Under the pieces are notes generated by a model. The model did no database searches. It worked only from the letters and a program-made list of their open reading frames with translations, and was not told the DNA's origin. This document shows positions 53,146 to 63,900 of a DNA stretch of 64,000 nucleotides, piece by piece. Source of the DNA: Flavobacterium flevense (GTDB lineage Bacteria; Bacteroidota; Bacteroidia; Flavobacteriales; Flavobacteriaceae); the NCBI RefSeq assembly GCF_900142775.1, contig NZ_FRCC01000005.1, positions 246,131 to 310,130 of the forward strand, in the 5' to 3' direction. The translations under genes and the position numbers were made by a program. How positions within the stretch are numbered: position 1 is the first letter of the stretch; the number at the start of each line of letters is the position of its first letter.

Positions 53146-53981
53146 GCAACAGTAATGATTTCATTTAATTTTGAAATCAGCTGCTTTGAAACATTTACTT
53201 TAAAATTCTTTTTTCTATATTTTGTTATAGGCTGAATCCCTTTTATCACATTGGTAACAAATAATTCATCGGCTTTTTGAAGTTCAAATGGAGAAATAGC
53301 TTCTTCAACCACTTCAATTCCTTCTATCGTTTTAGCTAATTTTAAAATCTGTTTTCGCATCACACCATTAAGACATCCTTCAGCAACCGGAGGTGTAATC
53401 AGTTTATGACCTATCAGCATAAAAACATTTCCCTGAATAGCTTCCACCACATTTTTACTGTCGTTTAATAACAAACAATTGTCCAAATCATTTTCACTGG
53501 CAAAAATGCTTGCAGCAACATTCAGAATACGATTAGTTGTTTTGATAGAAGACAACAATTGCCTGGTTATATAAAAATCTTTAAATAAATCTACTTCATA
53601 CTCTTTTTCATCAAAAGAATAAGAAACAGCATCTAAAGCTGTTGCGTGAATTAGAAAACTAACGGTATTATCAGTAGGCAAATAATAGCCACCATCATTC
53701 CTGAAAACGGTAATTCGCGCTCTTGCCGAACGAGATATAGCTAATTGATTGGTCAGAGAAATCAATTGTTCCTCAAAGTATTCCATGGTAAAATTCATTG
53801 GAATTTCCATTCTCACCACTCTCATGGAAGCCATTAATCTAAAATAATGATCTTCTAAATACAGTACTTTGGCATTTACAATTTTAACTGTTTCAAAAAC
53901 CGCATCTCCATATAAAAATCCTCGATTTTGTGTTAGTACATTTGAATCTTGTGTTGCTAAAGTTCCATTAAAATTAATCAT
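53142..53981 (-). CDS. pabC: Class IV aminotransferase, aminodeoxychorismate lyase-like
   Basis: A 279-residue fold-type IV PLP enzyme. It starts MINFNGTLATQDSNVLTQNR, has GFLYGDAVFET (21-31), the cofactor lysine in SSIKTTNRI (K147 by hand count) and EAIQGNVFMLIG. The family includes aminodeoxychorismate lyase (PabC, para-aminobenzoate for folate), D-amino acid and branched-chain aminotransferases. The lyase is the likeliest because ilvE is already present at 5494, but the specificity cannot be settled from sequence. Confidence 0.78.
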   Translation of the reverse strand: MINFNGTLATQDSNVLTQNRGFLYGDAVFETVKIVNAKVLYLEDHYFRLMASMRVVRMEIPMNFTMEYFEEQLISLTNQLAISRSARARITVFRNDGGYYLPTDNTVSFLIHATALDAVSYSFDEKEYEVDLFKDFYITRQLLSSIKTTNRILNVAASIFASENDLDNCLLLNDSKNVVEAIQGNVFMLIGHKLITPPVAEGCLNGVMRKQILKLAKTIEGIEVVEEAISPFELQKADELFVTNVIKGIQPITKYRKKNFKVNVSKQLISKLNEIITVA

Positions 53982-54009
53982 AAAAAAAGCCCTGAATTTT
54001 GTTCAGGGC
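53982..54009 (-). terminator. Terminator of the START-like gene
   Basis: GCCCTGAA pairs with TTCAGGGC around a 5-nt loop, and the A run on the plus strand reads as T on the minus strand. It ends against the ATG of the downstream aminotransferase gene. Confidence 0.7.
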
Positions 54010-54036
54010 AAATATAAGTGATAAAATAGAATTTAA

Positions 54037-54429
54037 CTACACAGAACCTAACAGATGTTTCAAATCAGAAATTTGGTTTTCCCATAGTTGGGAAGCTTCT
54101 TCAAGTTCTTCTTCTTCAGCAAAATCAACCACCATTAAAGACACATCCTTAGTTAATTCATCAACCAGAATATGTAATTCAAAGAAATAGTCTGTATCTT
54201 TTCCTGCTGCATCTACCCATTTGAACTTTACTTTTTCTCCTGATTTTTTAGAAGCTAATCTTGCTTTTTCTTCCGAATCATTCCAGATAAAAGTAAAAAA
54301 TTCTCCTCTGGAGTTTACATCATCAGCAAACCATTCAGACAAACCGGAAGGAGTAGAAATATATTGATATAATAATTGCGGCGAAGAATTTATAGGAAAC
54401 TCAATTTCGTAACGTACTTTAACATCCAT
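54037..54429 (-). CDS. START-like (SRPBCC/AHSA1-type) domain protein
   Basis: A 130-residue single-domain protein with a helix-grip fold. It begins MDVKVRYEIEFPINSSPQLL and has SGLSEWFADDVN and FTFIWNDSEEKARL, matching the AHSA1-like START subfamily of Flavobacteria. A hydrophobic ligand or chaperone role is possible but unproven. It is the first gene before the tRNA-Met, on the opposite strand. Confidence 0.8.
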   Translation of the reverse strand: MDVKVRYEIEFPINSSPQLLYQYISTPSGLSEWFADDVNSRGEFFTFIWNDSEEKARLASKKSGEKVKFKWVDAAGKDTDYFFELHILVDELTKDVSLMVVDFAEEEELEEASQLWENQISDLKHLLGSV

Positions 54430-54518
54430 AGAGGCAGATTTATTTTTTTTTCGAATATATAGAATATAATGTCTAAAAAAAAACGTTTTTAAAAATATTT
54501 TTTTTCTTCATTTTATAC

Positions 54519-54548
54519 TTGCACCTTTTAATTTTATTTCTATCTTTG
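54519..54548 (+). promoter_or_regulatory. Promoter of tRNA-Met
   Basis: TTG (54519-54521), a 19-nt spacer and TATCTTTG (54541-54548) match the Bacteroidetes consensus. The mature tRNA begins 36 nt downstream. Confidence 0.8.
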
Positions 54549-54584
54549 CACCCGCAATCAGGAACAGTATTATCCTGAACATTT

Positions 54585-54658
54585 GGCGAGGTAGCTCAGT
54601 TGGTTAGAGCGCAGGATTCATAACCCTGAGGTCACGGGTTCAACTCCCGTCTTCGCTA
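54585..54658 (+). tRNA. tRNA-Met (anticodon CAT)
   Basis: The cloverleaf closes: acceptor GGCGAGG pairs with CTTCGCT (with G-T pairs), the D arm is GCTC/GAGC, the anticodon loop is TTCATAA with CAT at positions 34-36, and the T arm is ACGGG/CCCGT with TTCAACT in the loop. Discriminator A is at 54658, and no CCA is encoded. It is the elongator type because it lacks the three G-C pairs of the initiator anticodon stem. A consensus promoter precedes it and a terminator follows. Confidence 0.95.
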
Positions 54659-54663
54659 CAAGC

Positions 54664-54699
54664 AAAAAAGTCCGTTTTAAATAAAACGGGCTTTTTTTT
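54664..54699 (+). terminator. Terminator after tRNA-Met
   Basis: AAAAAAGTCCGTTTTA pairs with TAAAACGGGCTTTTTT (one wobble) around a 2-nt loop and is followed by T. Confidence 0.85.
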
Positions 54700-54924
54700 A
54701 TATCTTTTTAATTTTATTTAACAAGTTAAAAGATACAAAACAAACTCTTCAATAATTTTACAAAGTCAACAAGACCAAGGAATTAAATTCCACAAAACTT
54801 CTGAATTTATAAAATAAATATTGTTATTTATTTATAAATAAACCTGCAATGTAATTTTAACAAAACATTAAAAAAAGTCGATGAAATGCAAAAAAAACGG
54901 ATTAAAAGATGTTTTTTTGGTTTT

Positions 54925-54960
54925 ATTTGTAATATATTTGACTACAAATTTATTACAAAT
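54925..54960 (+). promoter_or_regulatory. Promoter region of the giant repeat protein with inverted repeat
   Basis: A -7 box TATATTTG (54933-54940) overlaps the left arm of a perfect 10-bp inverted repeat, ATTTGTAATA (54925-54934) and TATTACAAAT (54951-54960), separated by 16 bp. The right arm would lie at the start of the transcript. This is a plausible operator or a 5' stem. The ATG follows at 54977. No -33 at standard spacing was found. Confidence 0.5.
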
Positions 54961-54976
54961 AAAACCCCGTCTGCTT

Positions 54977-57900
54977 ATGAAAAACTTTACTTTTATGTTA
55001 ATGTGGTTGCTTTGCGTTTTTTCGACAAACACTAATGCACAAATTAATCCTATTATGGATTCAGCCATTGATTTTTATGGTAATAATCCAACTGCTACTA
55101 CTCTTTTTATTGGAAACGATGACGTTAATGGTTCCGGTTTCATGCAAGGATTCATGAAGTTTGTGATTCCTGCGGAAATTTCAGGAACCGTGGAAAATGC
55201 AAAACTTAGACTCTACATCGATTTTATCCATCAATTCCCCACTGGTTTAGATCCAGCCTATATAAAAGCTTTTGGTTCAAATGATGATTCTTGGATAGAA
55301 TCTACTAGTACAGTACCCTCAAAAGACGTGACTTTGGGTCAAGTAAATGTAACTGGGAGCGGTTGGATCGAAATTGATGTAAAATCATTTGTGCAATCTG
55401 AAATAAATGGCGACAAGGTAGTTTCGCTGGTTTTGAATGGAAAAAGTGATGTTAATGAATCTTATGTGGCTGTTTATTCTCGAGAAAATGCTACAAACAA
55501 ACCAGAATTGGTAATTACAATGGGTTCGGGAAGTTCATTAGCGTCCGTAACTACAGCTACGCCGTCAGGTATAACTGCCACTGAAGCCACTTTCAGCGGA
55601 AACGTAACCGCAGACGGCGGAGCAACAGTAACTGAACGAGGATTTGTTTATGGAGCTGCTGCCAATCCAACAACGGCAAATACCAAAGTACAGGATGACG
55701 GAACAGGAACTGGAGCTTTCACGGAAAACATCACAGGACTAACTGCCGGAACGACTTATTATGTAAGAACCTATGCCATCAACAGTGCGGGAACAAGTTA
55801 TGGAAATGAGGTAAGTTTTACGACACTCACAGGCCAATTTATCACGGCAGCAGATATTCCAGCCAGCAATGAGGGACCGTTTACAAAAACCTTAAGTGGA
55901 GCAACATTTAATTTCTCTCCCGCCGCAACCAACAATTACATTGATATTCAAGAAAATTATGGCTTTTTAGGCTTGTATGCATTGGATGGAAATATTTTCG
56001 AAGGTAGCGGCACCACGCTTACCATTGACGCTCCGGGCTATTCCTTTGATATGGGTGCATTCAAATACCATGTTTCACCTACAGACCCAGTAGATATAAC
56101 CATTACACTAACTTTTATCAATGGTTCTACTGATTCTAAAACCTACAGCCTCACAGGAATTGAATCGTACAAAGAATTTAATTCTTATCTAACCAGTGCC
56201 AATGATGTGGTTTCTTTCAAACTCGTAGGAAATGCTTTTATTACCTATAATGATTTTGAGATTACTGATATCAAACCACTGCCCGTAAATACTACTACAA
56301 CTCTTATCGACTTTGAACCTGCATCAGGTACCTATACCGGATGGGATACCAAAACTTTGACAATTGATCAAAATGGGGTTACTGCTGATTTTTCAATTAA
56401 TGTGGTAACAGGAAATGTTTCTAAATCCACAGATCAGGGTTGGGCACAAAATGGCACAGAAGGAGTCTATTTCGGTACACCAGAAAAAGAAACAGAAATT
56501 ACTTTAAGTATAGCGTCCGGAAATATTTTTGATTTGAATAAACTTCAATTTTCAAATCAGGGACCAACTGGAGGAGCTTCTTCAAATTTTACTTTTGCTA
56601 CCAATAAAGGTAGTATCGTAGTAGCTATTCCACTGGATGAATCAGGTAACCTGACACCGATTGATCTGGCAGCACATGCTAATGCGTCTTATTTTAAAGG
56701 AGTAAGTTCAGTTACAATTACTGCACCTGTAAATGGAGCATTTTTTGAATTGGACGATATTGAAGTAGAAAATTTAGAAACAGCTACTTTATCAGCTCCA
56801 ACGGTAACCACTTCTGCAGCCACTGCCATCACAGCTACAGGAGCTACTTTCAGTGGAGAAGTAACCGCAGACGGAGGAGCAACAGTTTCTGAGCGTGGTT
56901 TTGTATATGCAACAACAACTAACCCAACAACGGCAAATACCAAAGTACAGGATGACGGAACAGGAACTGGAACTTTCTCAGAAGCCATTACTGGACTAAC
57001 TGCTGGAACGACTTATTATGTGCGTGCCTACGCTATTAACAGTGTAGGAACAAGCTATGGAAATGAGGTGAGTTTTACAACTTCATCAGCTGTAAACCCT
57101 TCATCAAATAATGCGCTTCATTTTGACAGCGATGCGACTATTACTAATCTATCTGGTATTTCCCCAACAAGTTTTACCATAGAATTCTGGCTAAAATCTC
57201 AGTATCAGTCTCCTATTGATAATAGCAAGCGATATCAGGGAATTTATTGGCAGAATTCCGGATTTGAAACCGGAGTATACATGGATAATTATGACGTCGG
57301 TACTGATTATGGTACACAAACCCTTGCTATCACTCCTTCTGCATCCAATGCAACCACCTTTTCGGCTTGGGCTAACGGTGTAGATGATGGCGATATTTCT
57401 CCTACTCAACAAGCTACATGGAGGCATTATGCCATCACATCCAACGGCACATCTATTAGCTTTTACTACGATGGTGTTTTAATAAGAACTCAGGTATACG
57501 ACGGGGCAGTTTTACCAACCAGCAATCTAACAATAGGAGGAACTTACGGAATAAATGGCTTTACATTGGACGAACTCCGTATCTGGAATTTTGCTAAAAC
57601 CCAAGTACAAATTCAAGCACAGAAAGATACAGAAGTATCTCCTTCTTCCTCTGGTTTAGTACGTTATTACAATTTTAATCAGGGAACAGCAAATGGGAAT
57701 AACACAGCAGTAACCAGCTTACCAGAGTTAACTGGAAACGGGACAACGGCTACCTTAAGCAATTTTACCCTAAATGGTTCTACATCTAACTGGGTTGGTG
57801 GACCACAGATAACTCCAATAGAGCCAGTTTCAAATACAGCCCCAACCGTAACCACTTCTGCAGCCACTGCTATCACAGCTACAGGAGCTACTTTCAGTGG

Positions 57901-60900
57901 AGAAGTAACCGCAGACGGAGGAGCAACAGTTTCTGAGCGTGGTTTTGTATATGCAACAACAACTAACCCAACAACGGCAAATACCAAAGTACAGGATGAC
58001 GCAACAGGAACTGGAACTTTCTCAGAAGCCATTACTGGACTAACTGCTGGAACGACTTATTATGTGCGTGCCTACGCTATTAACAGTGTGGGTACGAGTT
58101 ATGGAAGCCAGGTGAGTTTTGAGACGAATGCTCCCACCATACCTCTTACAATAAATGTGAACAATGGATTAACCTTAAATCAAGGAACAACTCAATTTAT
58201 CGGTTCAGGTGACCTAAATATTTCTTATGACGAAACATTTGTAGCCTCTGATATTACATTTACTATTACTTCAGCAGTGTCACACGGTGTTTTGTTTATA
58301 GATTCAAACCAAAATTTCCTAGTTGATGCTGGAGAGGTAGAACTGATTGAAAATTCCACTTTCACCGCAGAAGAAATTGACGGTGAACGATTCAGTTATA
58401 AGAATACTATTGCGAATCAGAGCGCAGATAGCTTTGTATTTAAGGTAAGTGATCCCAATGGAGGGGAGCTGAACAACCAGACGTTTAGTATTACCATTAA
58501 TTTACCTGAAGTACCCACGGTGACCACCACAACTGCCTCAGGTATCACCGCAACAGGAGCTACTTTTAGTGGAGAAGTAACCGCAGACGGAGGAGCTTCA
58601 GTAACTGAACGAGGATTTGTGTATGGAACTGCTGCCAATCCTACTACTGCCAATACCAAAGTACAAGACGGAACTGGAACAGGAACTTTCACAGAAAATA
58701 TTACAGGACTAACTGCTGAAACAACTTATTATGTAAGAGCCTATGCGATAAATAGTGCTGGTACGAGTTATGGCAGTCAAGTGAGTTTTACTACATCAAC
58801 TCCAGATTTAACATTATCCTCTACCGCAACAGATAATACAATATCTTCAGGTACTTCAGTAACCTTTACAGCAACACCATCCGGCACTTCTGCTACAAAA
58901 TACCTGTGGAAGAAAAATGGAATGGTGATTCCAGGAGCAACCAATGCTACTTATACTACTTCAGATTTGGTAAATGGAGATATTATAGGAGTAGAATTGT
59001 CAGCTGATACGGGAAGCATCGTAAACTCAAATTTGGTTTTACATTTGAATGCTGGAGATCAGTCTAGTTATTCTGGTTCCGGAACAACTTGGACAGATAT
59101 TAGCACCAATAACAATAACGTAACGTTGCCTCCTACTTTAGCGACTTCTTATTCTTCTATTACAGGAGCTGGTAGTTTTAACTTTCAGGGAAACAGTAAT
59201 ACGACAATTCAAAGCAGTGCTGTAAACAATTGGAATATTACATCTAACAATGCACTATCAGTAGAGACTTGGGTAAAACGGACAAATAGCGGTCATCAAT
59301 TTTGGTTCTCAACGCCTAATCTTCATTATCGTTTAGGTGTTGACCCTTCTGGAAATTTATTTTGGGATATGGGACATTATGCAGATAGAAATTCGGGTAT
59401 ATTGGTTTCTGAAAGTGTTTGGCATCATATCGTTTATACTGCAGGAATTGAATCGGGAAATATTACCACCAGAGTTTATTTAGATGGTGCAGAAGTTGCA
59501 ACCCAAAATGAAGGTATCAGTACGCTTTCTTCTATTACGAATTATTTAATAGGAGACGGGCAAACAGCGGGTCAACATCCATTGAAAGGAGATATGGGAT
59601 TAATAAGAGTTTACAATAAAACTTTATCGTCCTCAGAGGTTACTCAAAACTATAATGCAGAGATTGATCGATTTACTACAGCAGTATTAAGTTCAAATTC
59701 ATTAATGATGACTGTAAATGCTATTCCAGCAGTGGTAACTACAACAACTGTTTCAGACATCACAGCAACCGGAGCTACTTTCAGCAGTAATGTAACAGCC
59801 GATGGTGGAGCTTCAGTAACCGAGCGTGGCTTTGTGTATGGAACTGCTGCCAATCCTACTACTTCCAATACCAAAGTACAAGACGGAACTGGAACTGGTA
59901 CTTTCTCAGAAACTATTAACGGACTAACTGCTGGAACGACTTATTATGTAAGAACCTATGCCATTAACAGCGTGGGTACGAGTTATGGAAATGAGGTGAG
60001 TTTTACAACTAGTGGGGAAGCAGTAAACGACGCTCCTTTAATTAGTGGACTTCCAACTACTTTAACATTTACGGAAGACCAGCAGGAAGCCGAATTGAAC
60101 CTTACTGGCATCTCTTTCTCTGATACAGATGCAGGCTCAAATGAGATAACAGTAACACTAAATGCATCATCTGGAATATTTAATCTTGCTGCTGGAACAG
60201 GAGTTACACTAAGCGGACAATTAACTGCTAATCCCAACTTTACTGGTACTTTAAGTGACCTTAATACTTATTTTAATATTCCTTCTAATATTTGGTATGT
60301 ACCTACAGCCAATGCCAACGGTACTAATGCAGCAACTATAACTCTTACAGTTAATGATAATGGTAACACAGGAACTGGCGGAGCGAAAAGCACTGAAGGT
60401 ACTATCAATATCAATATCACTGCGGTAAACGATGCGCCAAGCGCAACGGCATTAGCCATTAACGGTACGCCAAACGTGGGACAAATCTTAACAGGCATTT
60501 ACACCTATAATGATGTAGAAAACGATACAGAAAGCGGAAGTACTTTTAAATGGTACCGTTCTGATGACAATGCAGGGCTTAACAAAGCAGCTATCGCAAA
60601 TGCAACATCGAACAGTTACACTTTAGTTACGGCAGATGGAGGTAAATACATTAGCTTTGAAGTAACACCAAGAGATGGGACTGATTTTGGTTCAGCAGTT
60701 GAGAGCACTAGACATTTAGTTAAAATTCCAATCACAGTAACTGCAGACGCTTCACAAACAAAAGTATATGGAACTGCTAATCCGGTTTATACTTATACAG
60801 TTTCGCCTGCTTTAGTTAGTGGAGATACTTTTACAGGAGCTCTGACAAGAGATGCTGGTGAAAATATTGGGAATTATGCCATCACACAAGGTACTTTAAG

Positions 60901-63900
60901 TGCAGGTTCTAACTATACCATTAATTATGTAAGTAAAGATTTTGCTATTACAGCAAAACCTATAACAGTAACTGTAGACGCTGCACAAACTAAAGTGTAC
61001 GGAGAAAACGATCCAACTTTAACTTACACTGTTACTCCTAGTTTAGTAAATAGTGATGTATTCACTGGAACTTTAACAAGAGATGCTGGAGAAAACATTG
61101 GAAATTATGCTATTACACAAGGTACTTTAAGTGCAGGTACAAACTACAACATTACTTATGTTGCTAAAGATTTCACTATCACAGCCAAACCAATTACAGT
61201 AATTGCTGATGCATCACAAACTAAAGTGTACGGAGAAAACGATCCAACTTTAACTTACACTGTTACTCCTAGTTTAGTAAATAGTGATGTATTCACTGGA
61301 ACGCTAACTAGAGATGCTGGAGAAAATATTGGAAATTATGCTATCACACAAGGTACTTTAAGTGCAGGTTCTAACTATACCATCAGTTATGTAAGTAAAG
61401 ATTTCACTATCACAGCCAAACCAATTACAGTAATTGCTGATGCATCACAAACTAAAGTGTACGGAGAAAACGATCCAACTTTAACTTACACTGTTACTCC
61501 TAGTTTAGTAAATAGTGATGTATTCACTGGAACGCTAACTAGAGATGCTGGAGAAAATATTGGAAATTATGCTATCACACAAGGTACTTTAAGTGCAGGT
61601 TCTAACTATACCATCAGTTATGTAAGTAAAGATTTTGCTATTACAGCCAAACCTATAACAGTAACTGCTGATGAGGCACAAACTAAAGTCTACGGAGAAA
61701 ACGATCCAACTTTAACTTACACTGTTACTCCTAGTTTAGTAAATAGTGATGTATTCACTGGAACGCTAACAAGAACTGCTGGAGAAAACATTGGAAATTA
61801 TACCATCACACAAGGTACTTTAAGTGCTGGTTCTAACTATACCATTAGTTATGTTACTAAAAATTTTGCCATCACTGCAAAACCAATTACAGTAACTGCA
61901 GACGCTTTACAAACCAAAGTATATGGAACTGCAAATCCGGTTTATACTTATTCTGTTTCGCCTGCTTTAATTAGCGGAGATACTTTTACAGGAGCATTGA
62001 CAAGAACTGCTGGAGAGAATATTGGAAATTATGCGATCACACAAGGTACTTTGAGTGCAGGTTCTAACTATACCATTAGTTATGTAAGTAAAGATTTTGC
62101 TGTTACAGCCAAACCAATTACAGTAACTGCTGATGCTTCTCAAACCAAAGTATATGGAACTGCTAATCCGGTTTATACTTATTCTGTTTCGCCTGCTTTA
62201 ATTAGCGGAGATACTTTTACAGGAGCATTGACAAGAACTGCTGGAGAGAATATTGGAAATTATGCGATCACACAAGGTACTTTGAGTGCAGGTTCTAACT
62301 ATACCATTAGTTATGTAAGTAAAGATTTTGCTGTTACAGCCAAACCAATTACAGTAACTGCTGATGCTTCTCAAACCAAAGTATATGGAACTGCTAATCC
62401 GGTTTATACTTATACAGTTTCGCCTGCTTTAGTTAGTGGAGATACTTTTACAGGAGCATTGACAAGAACTGCTGGAGAGAATATTGGAAATTATGCCATC
62501 ACACAAGGTACTTTAAGTGCAGGTTCTAACTATACCATTAGTTATGTAAGTAAAGATTTTGCTGTTACAGCCAAACCTATTACAGTAACTGCCGATGCTT
62601 TACAAACAAAAGTTTACGGAGAAAACGATCCAACTTTAACTTACACTGTTACTCCTAGTTTAGTAAATAGTGATGTATTCACTGGAACGCTAACAAGAAC
62701 TGCTGGAGAAAACATTGGAAATTATACCATCACACAAGGTACTTTAAGTGCAGGTTCTAACTATACTATTAGTTATGTAAGTAAAGATTTTGCCATCACT
62801 GCAAAACCAATTACGGTAACTGCTGATGCGGCACAAACAAAAGTGTACGGAGAAAACGATCCAACTTTAACTTACACTGTTACTCCTAGTTTAGTAAATA
62901 GTGATGTATTCACTGGAACGCTAACAAGAACTGCTGGTGAAAATATTGGAAATTATGCTATTACACAAGGTACTTTAAGTGCAGGTTCTAACTATACTAT
63001 TAGTTATGTAAGTAAGGATTTTACTATTACAGCTAAACCAATTACAGTAACTGCTGATGCTTCTCAAACCAAAGTATATGGAACTGCTAATCCGGTTTAT
63101 ACTTATTCTGTTTCGCCTGCTTTAATTAGCGGAGATACTTTTACAGGAGCATTGACAAGAACTGCTGGAGAGAATATTGGAAATTATGCCATCACACAAG
63201 GTACTTTAAGTGCAGGTTCTAACTATACCATTAGTTATGCAAGTACAGATTTTGCTATTACAGCCAAACCAATTACAGTAACTGCTGATGCTTCTCAAAC
63301 CAAAGTATATGGAACTGCAAATCCGGTTTATACTTATACAGTTTCTCCTGCTTTAGTTAGCGGAGATACTTTTACAGGAGCTTTGACAAGAGATGCTGGT
63401 GAAAATGTGGGATCTTATGCCATCACACAAGGTACTTTAAGTGCAGGTATAAATTATATTATAACTTATACTGGGGCTAATTTTAGTATTACTAAAGCAG
63501 ATCAAATAATTACCTGGAATCAAAGTTTAGGATTAGGTTGTGATGGGGAAACCAGTCTGGTTTTGACAGCGGTTTCTAATAGTGGATTAGCTGTAAATTA
63601 CACCTCTTCAAACACTAATGTTGCAACTATTTCAAATGACGTGGTAAACTTCGAGAATTATGGTTCTGCAACAATAACAGCTTCACAAGAAGGTACTATT
63701 AATTACAATGCAGCTCCGGAGGTCGTTTTACCAGTAGTAAATAGCCAACCAAACTTGATTAGAAAACAATTTGAAGATGTTATTTTCTTTGATAACAGTT
63801 CTAAGAATTTTATGTCTTACAGCTGGTACAAGGATGGTGTTTTAGTTCCTGGTCAAACTTCTCAATACTTTAAAGAAAATGGTGCTTTGAATGGAACTTA

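Noticed and set aside
54868..55068. 66-codon minus-strand frame upstream of the giant protein gene
   Set aside because: It covers the promoter and signal peptide region of the plus-strand gene and has no recognisable features.
56689..60498. Series of antisense open frames on the minus strand (for example 56689-56988, 57679-58032, 58417-58692, 59650-59874)
   Set aside because: They lie opposite the repeated FN3-like modules and share the same reversed sequence because the modules repeat. The plus strand holds one continuous protein frame with recognisable domains.
60731..63499. Regular direct repeats that could suggest a CRISPR or satellite array
   Set aside because: Units are 231 bp, fully coding, without unique spacers, and translate to MBG domains in one frame.
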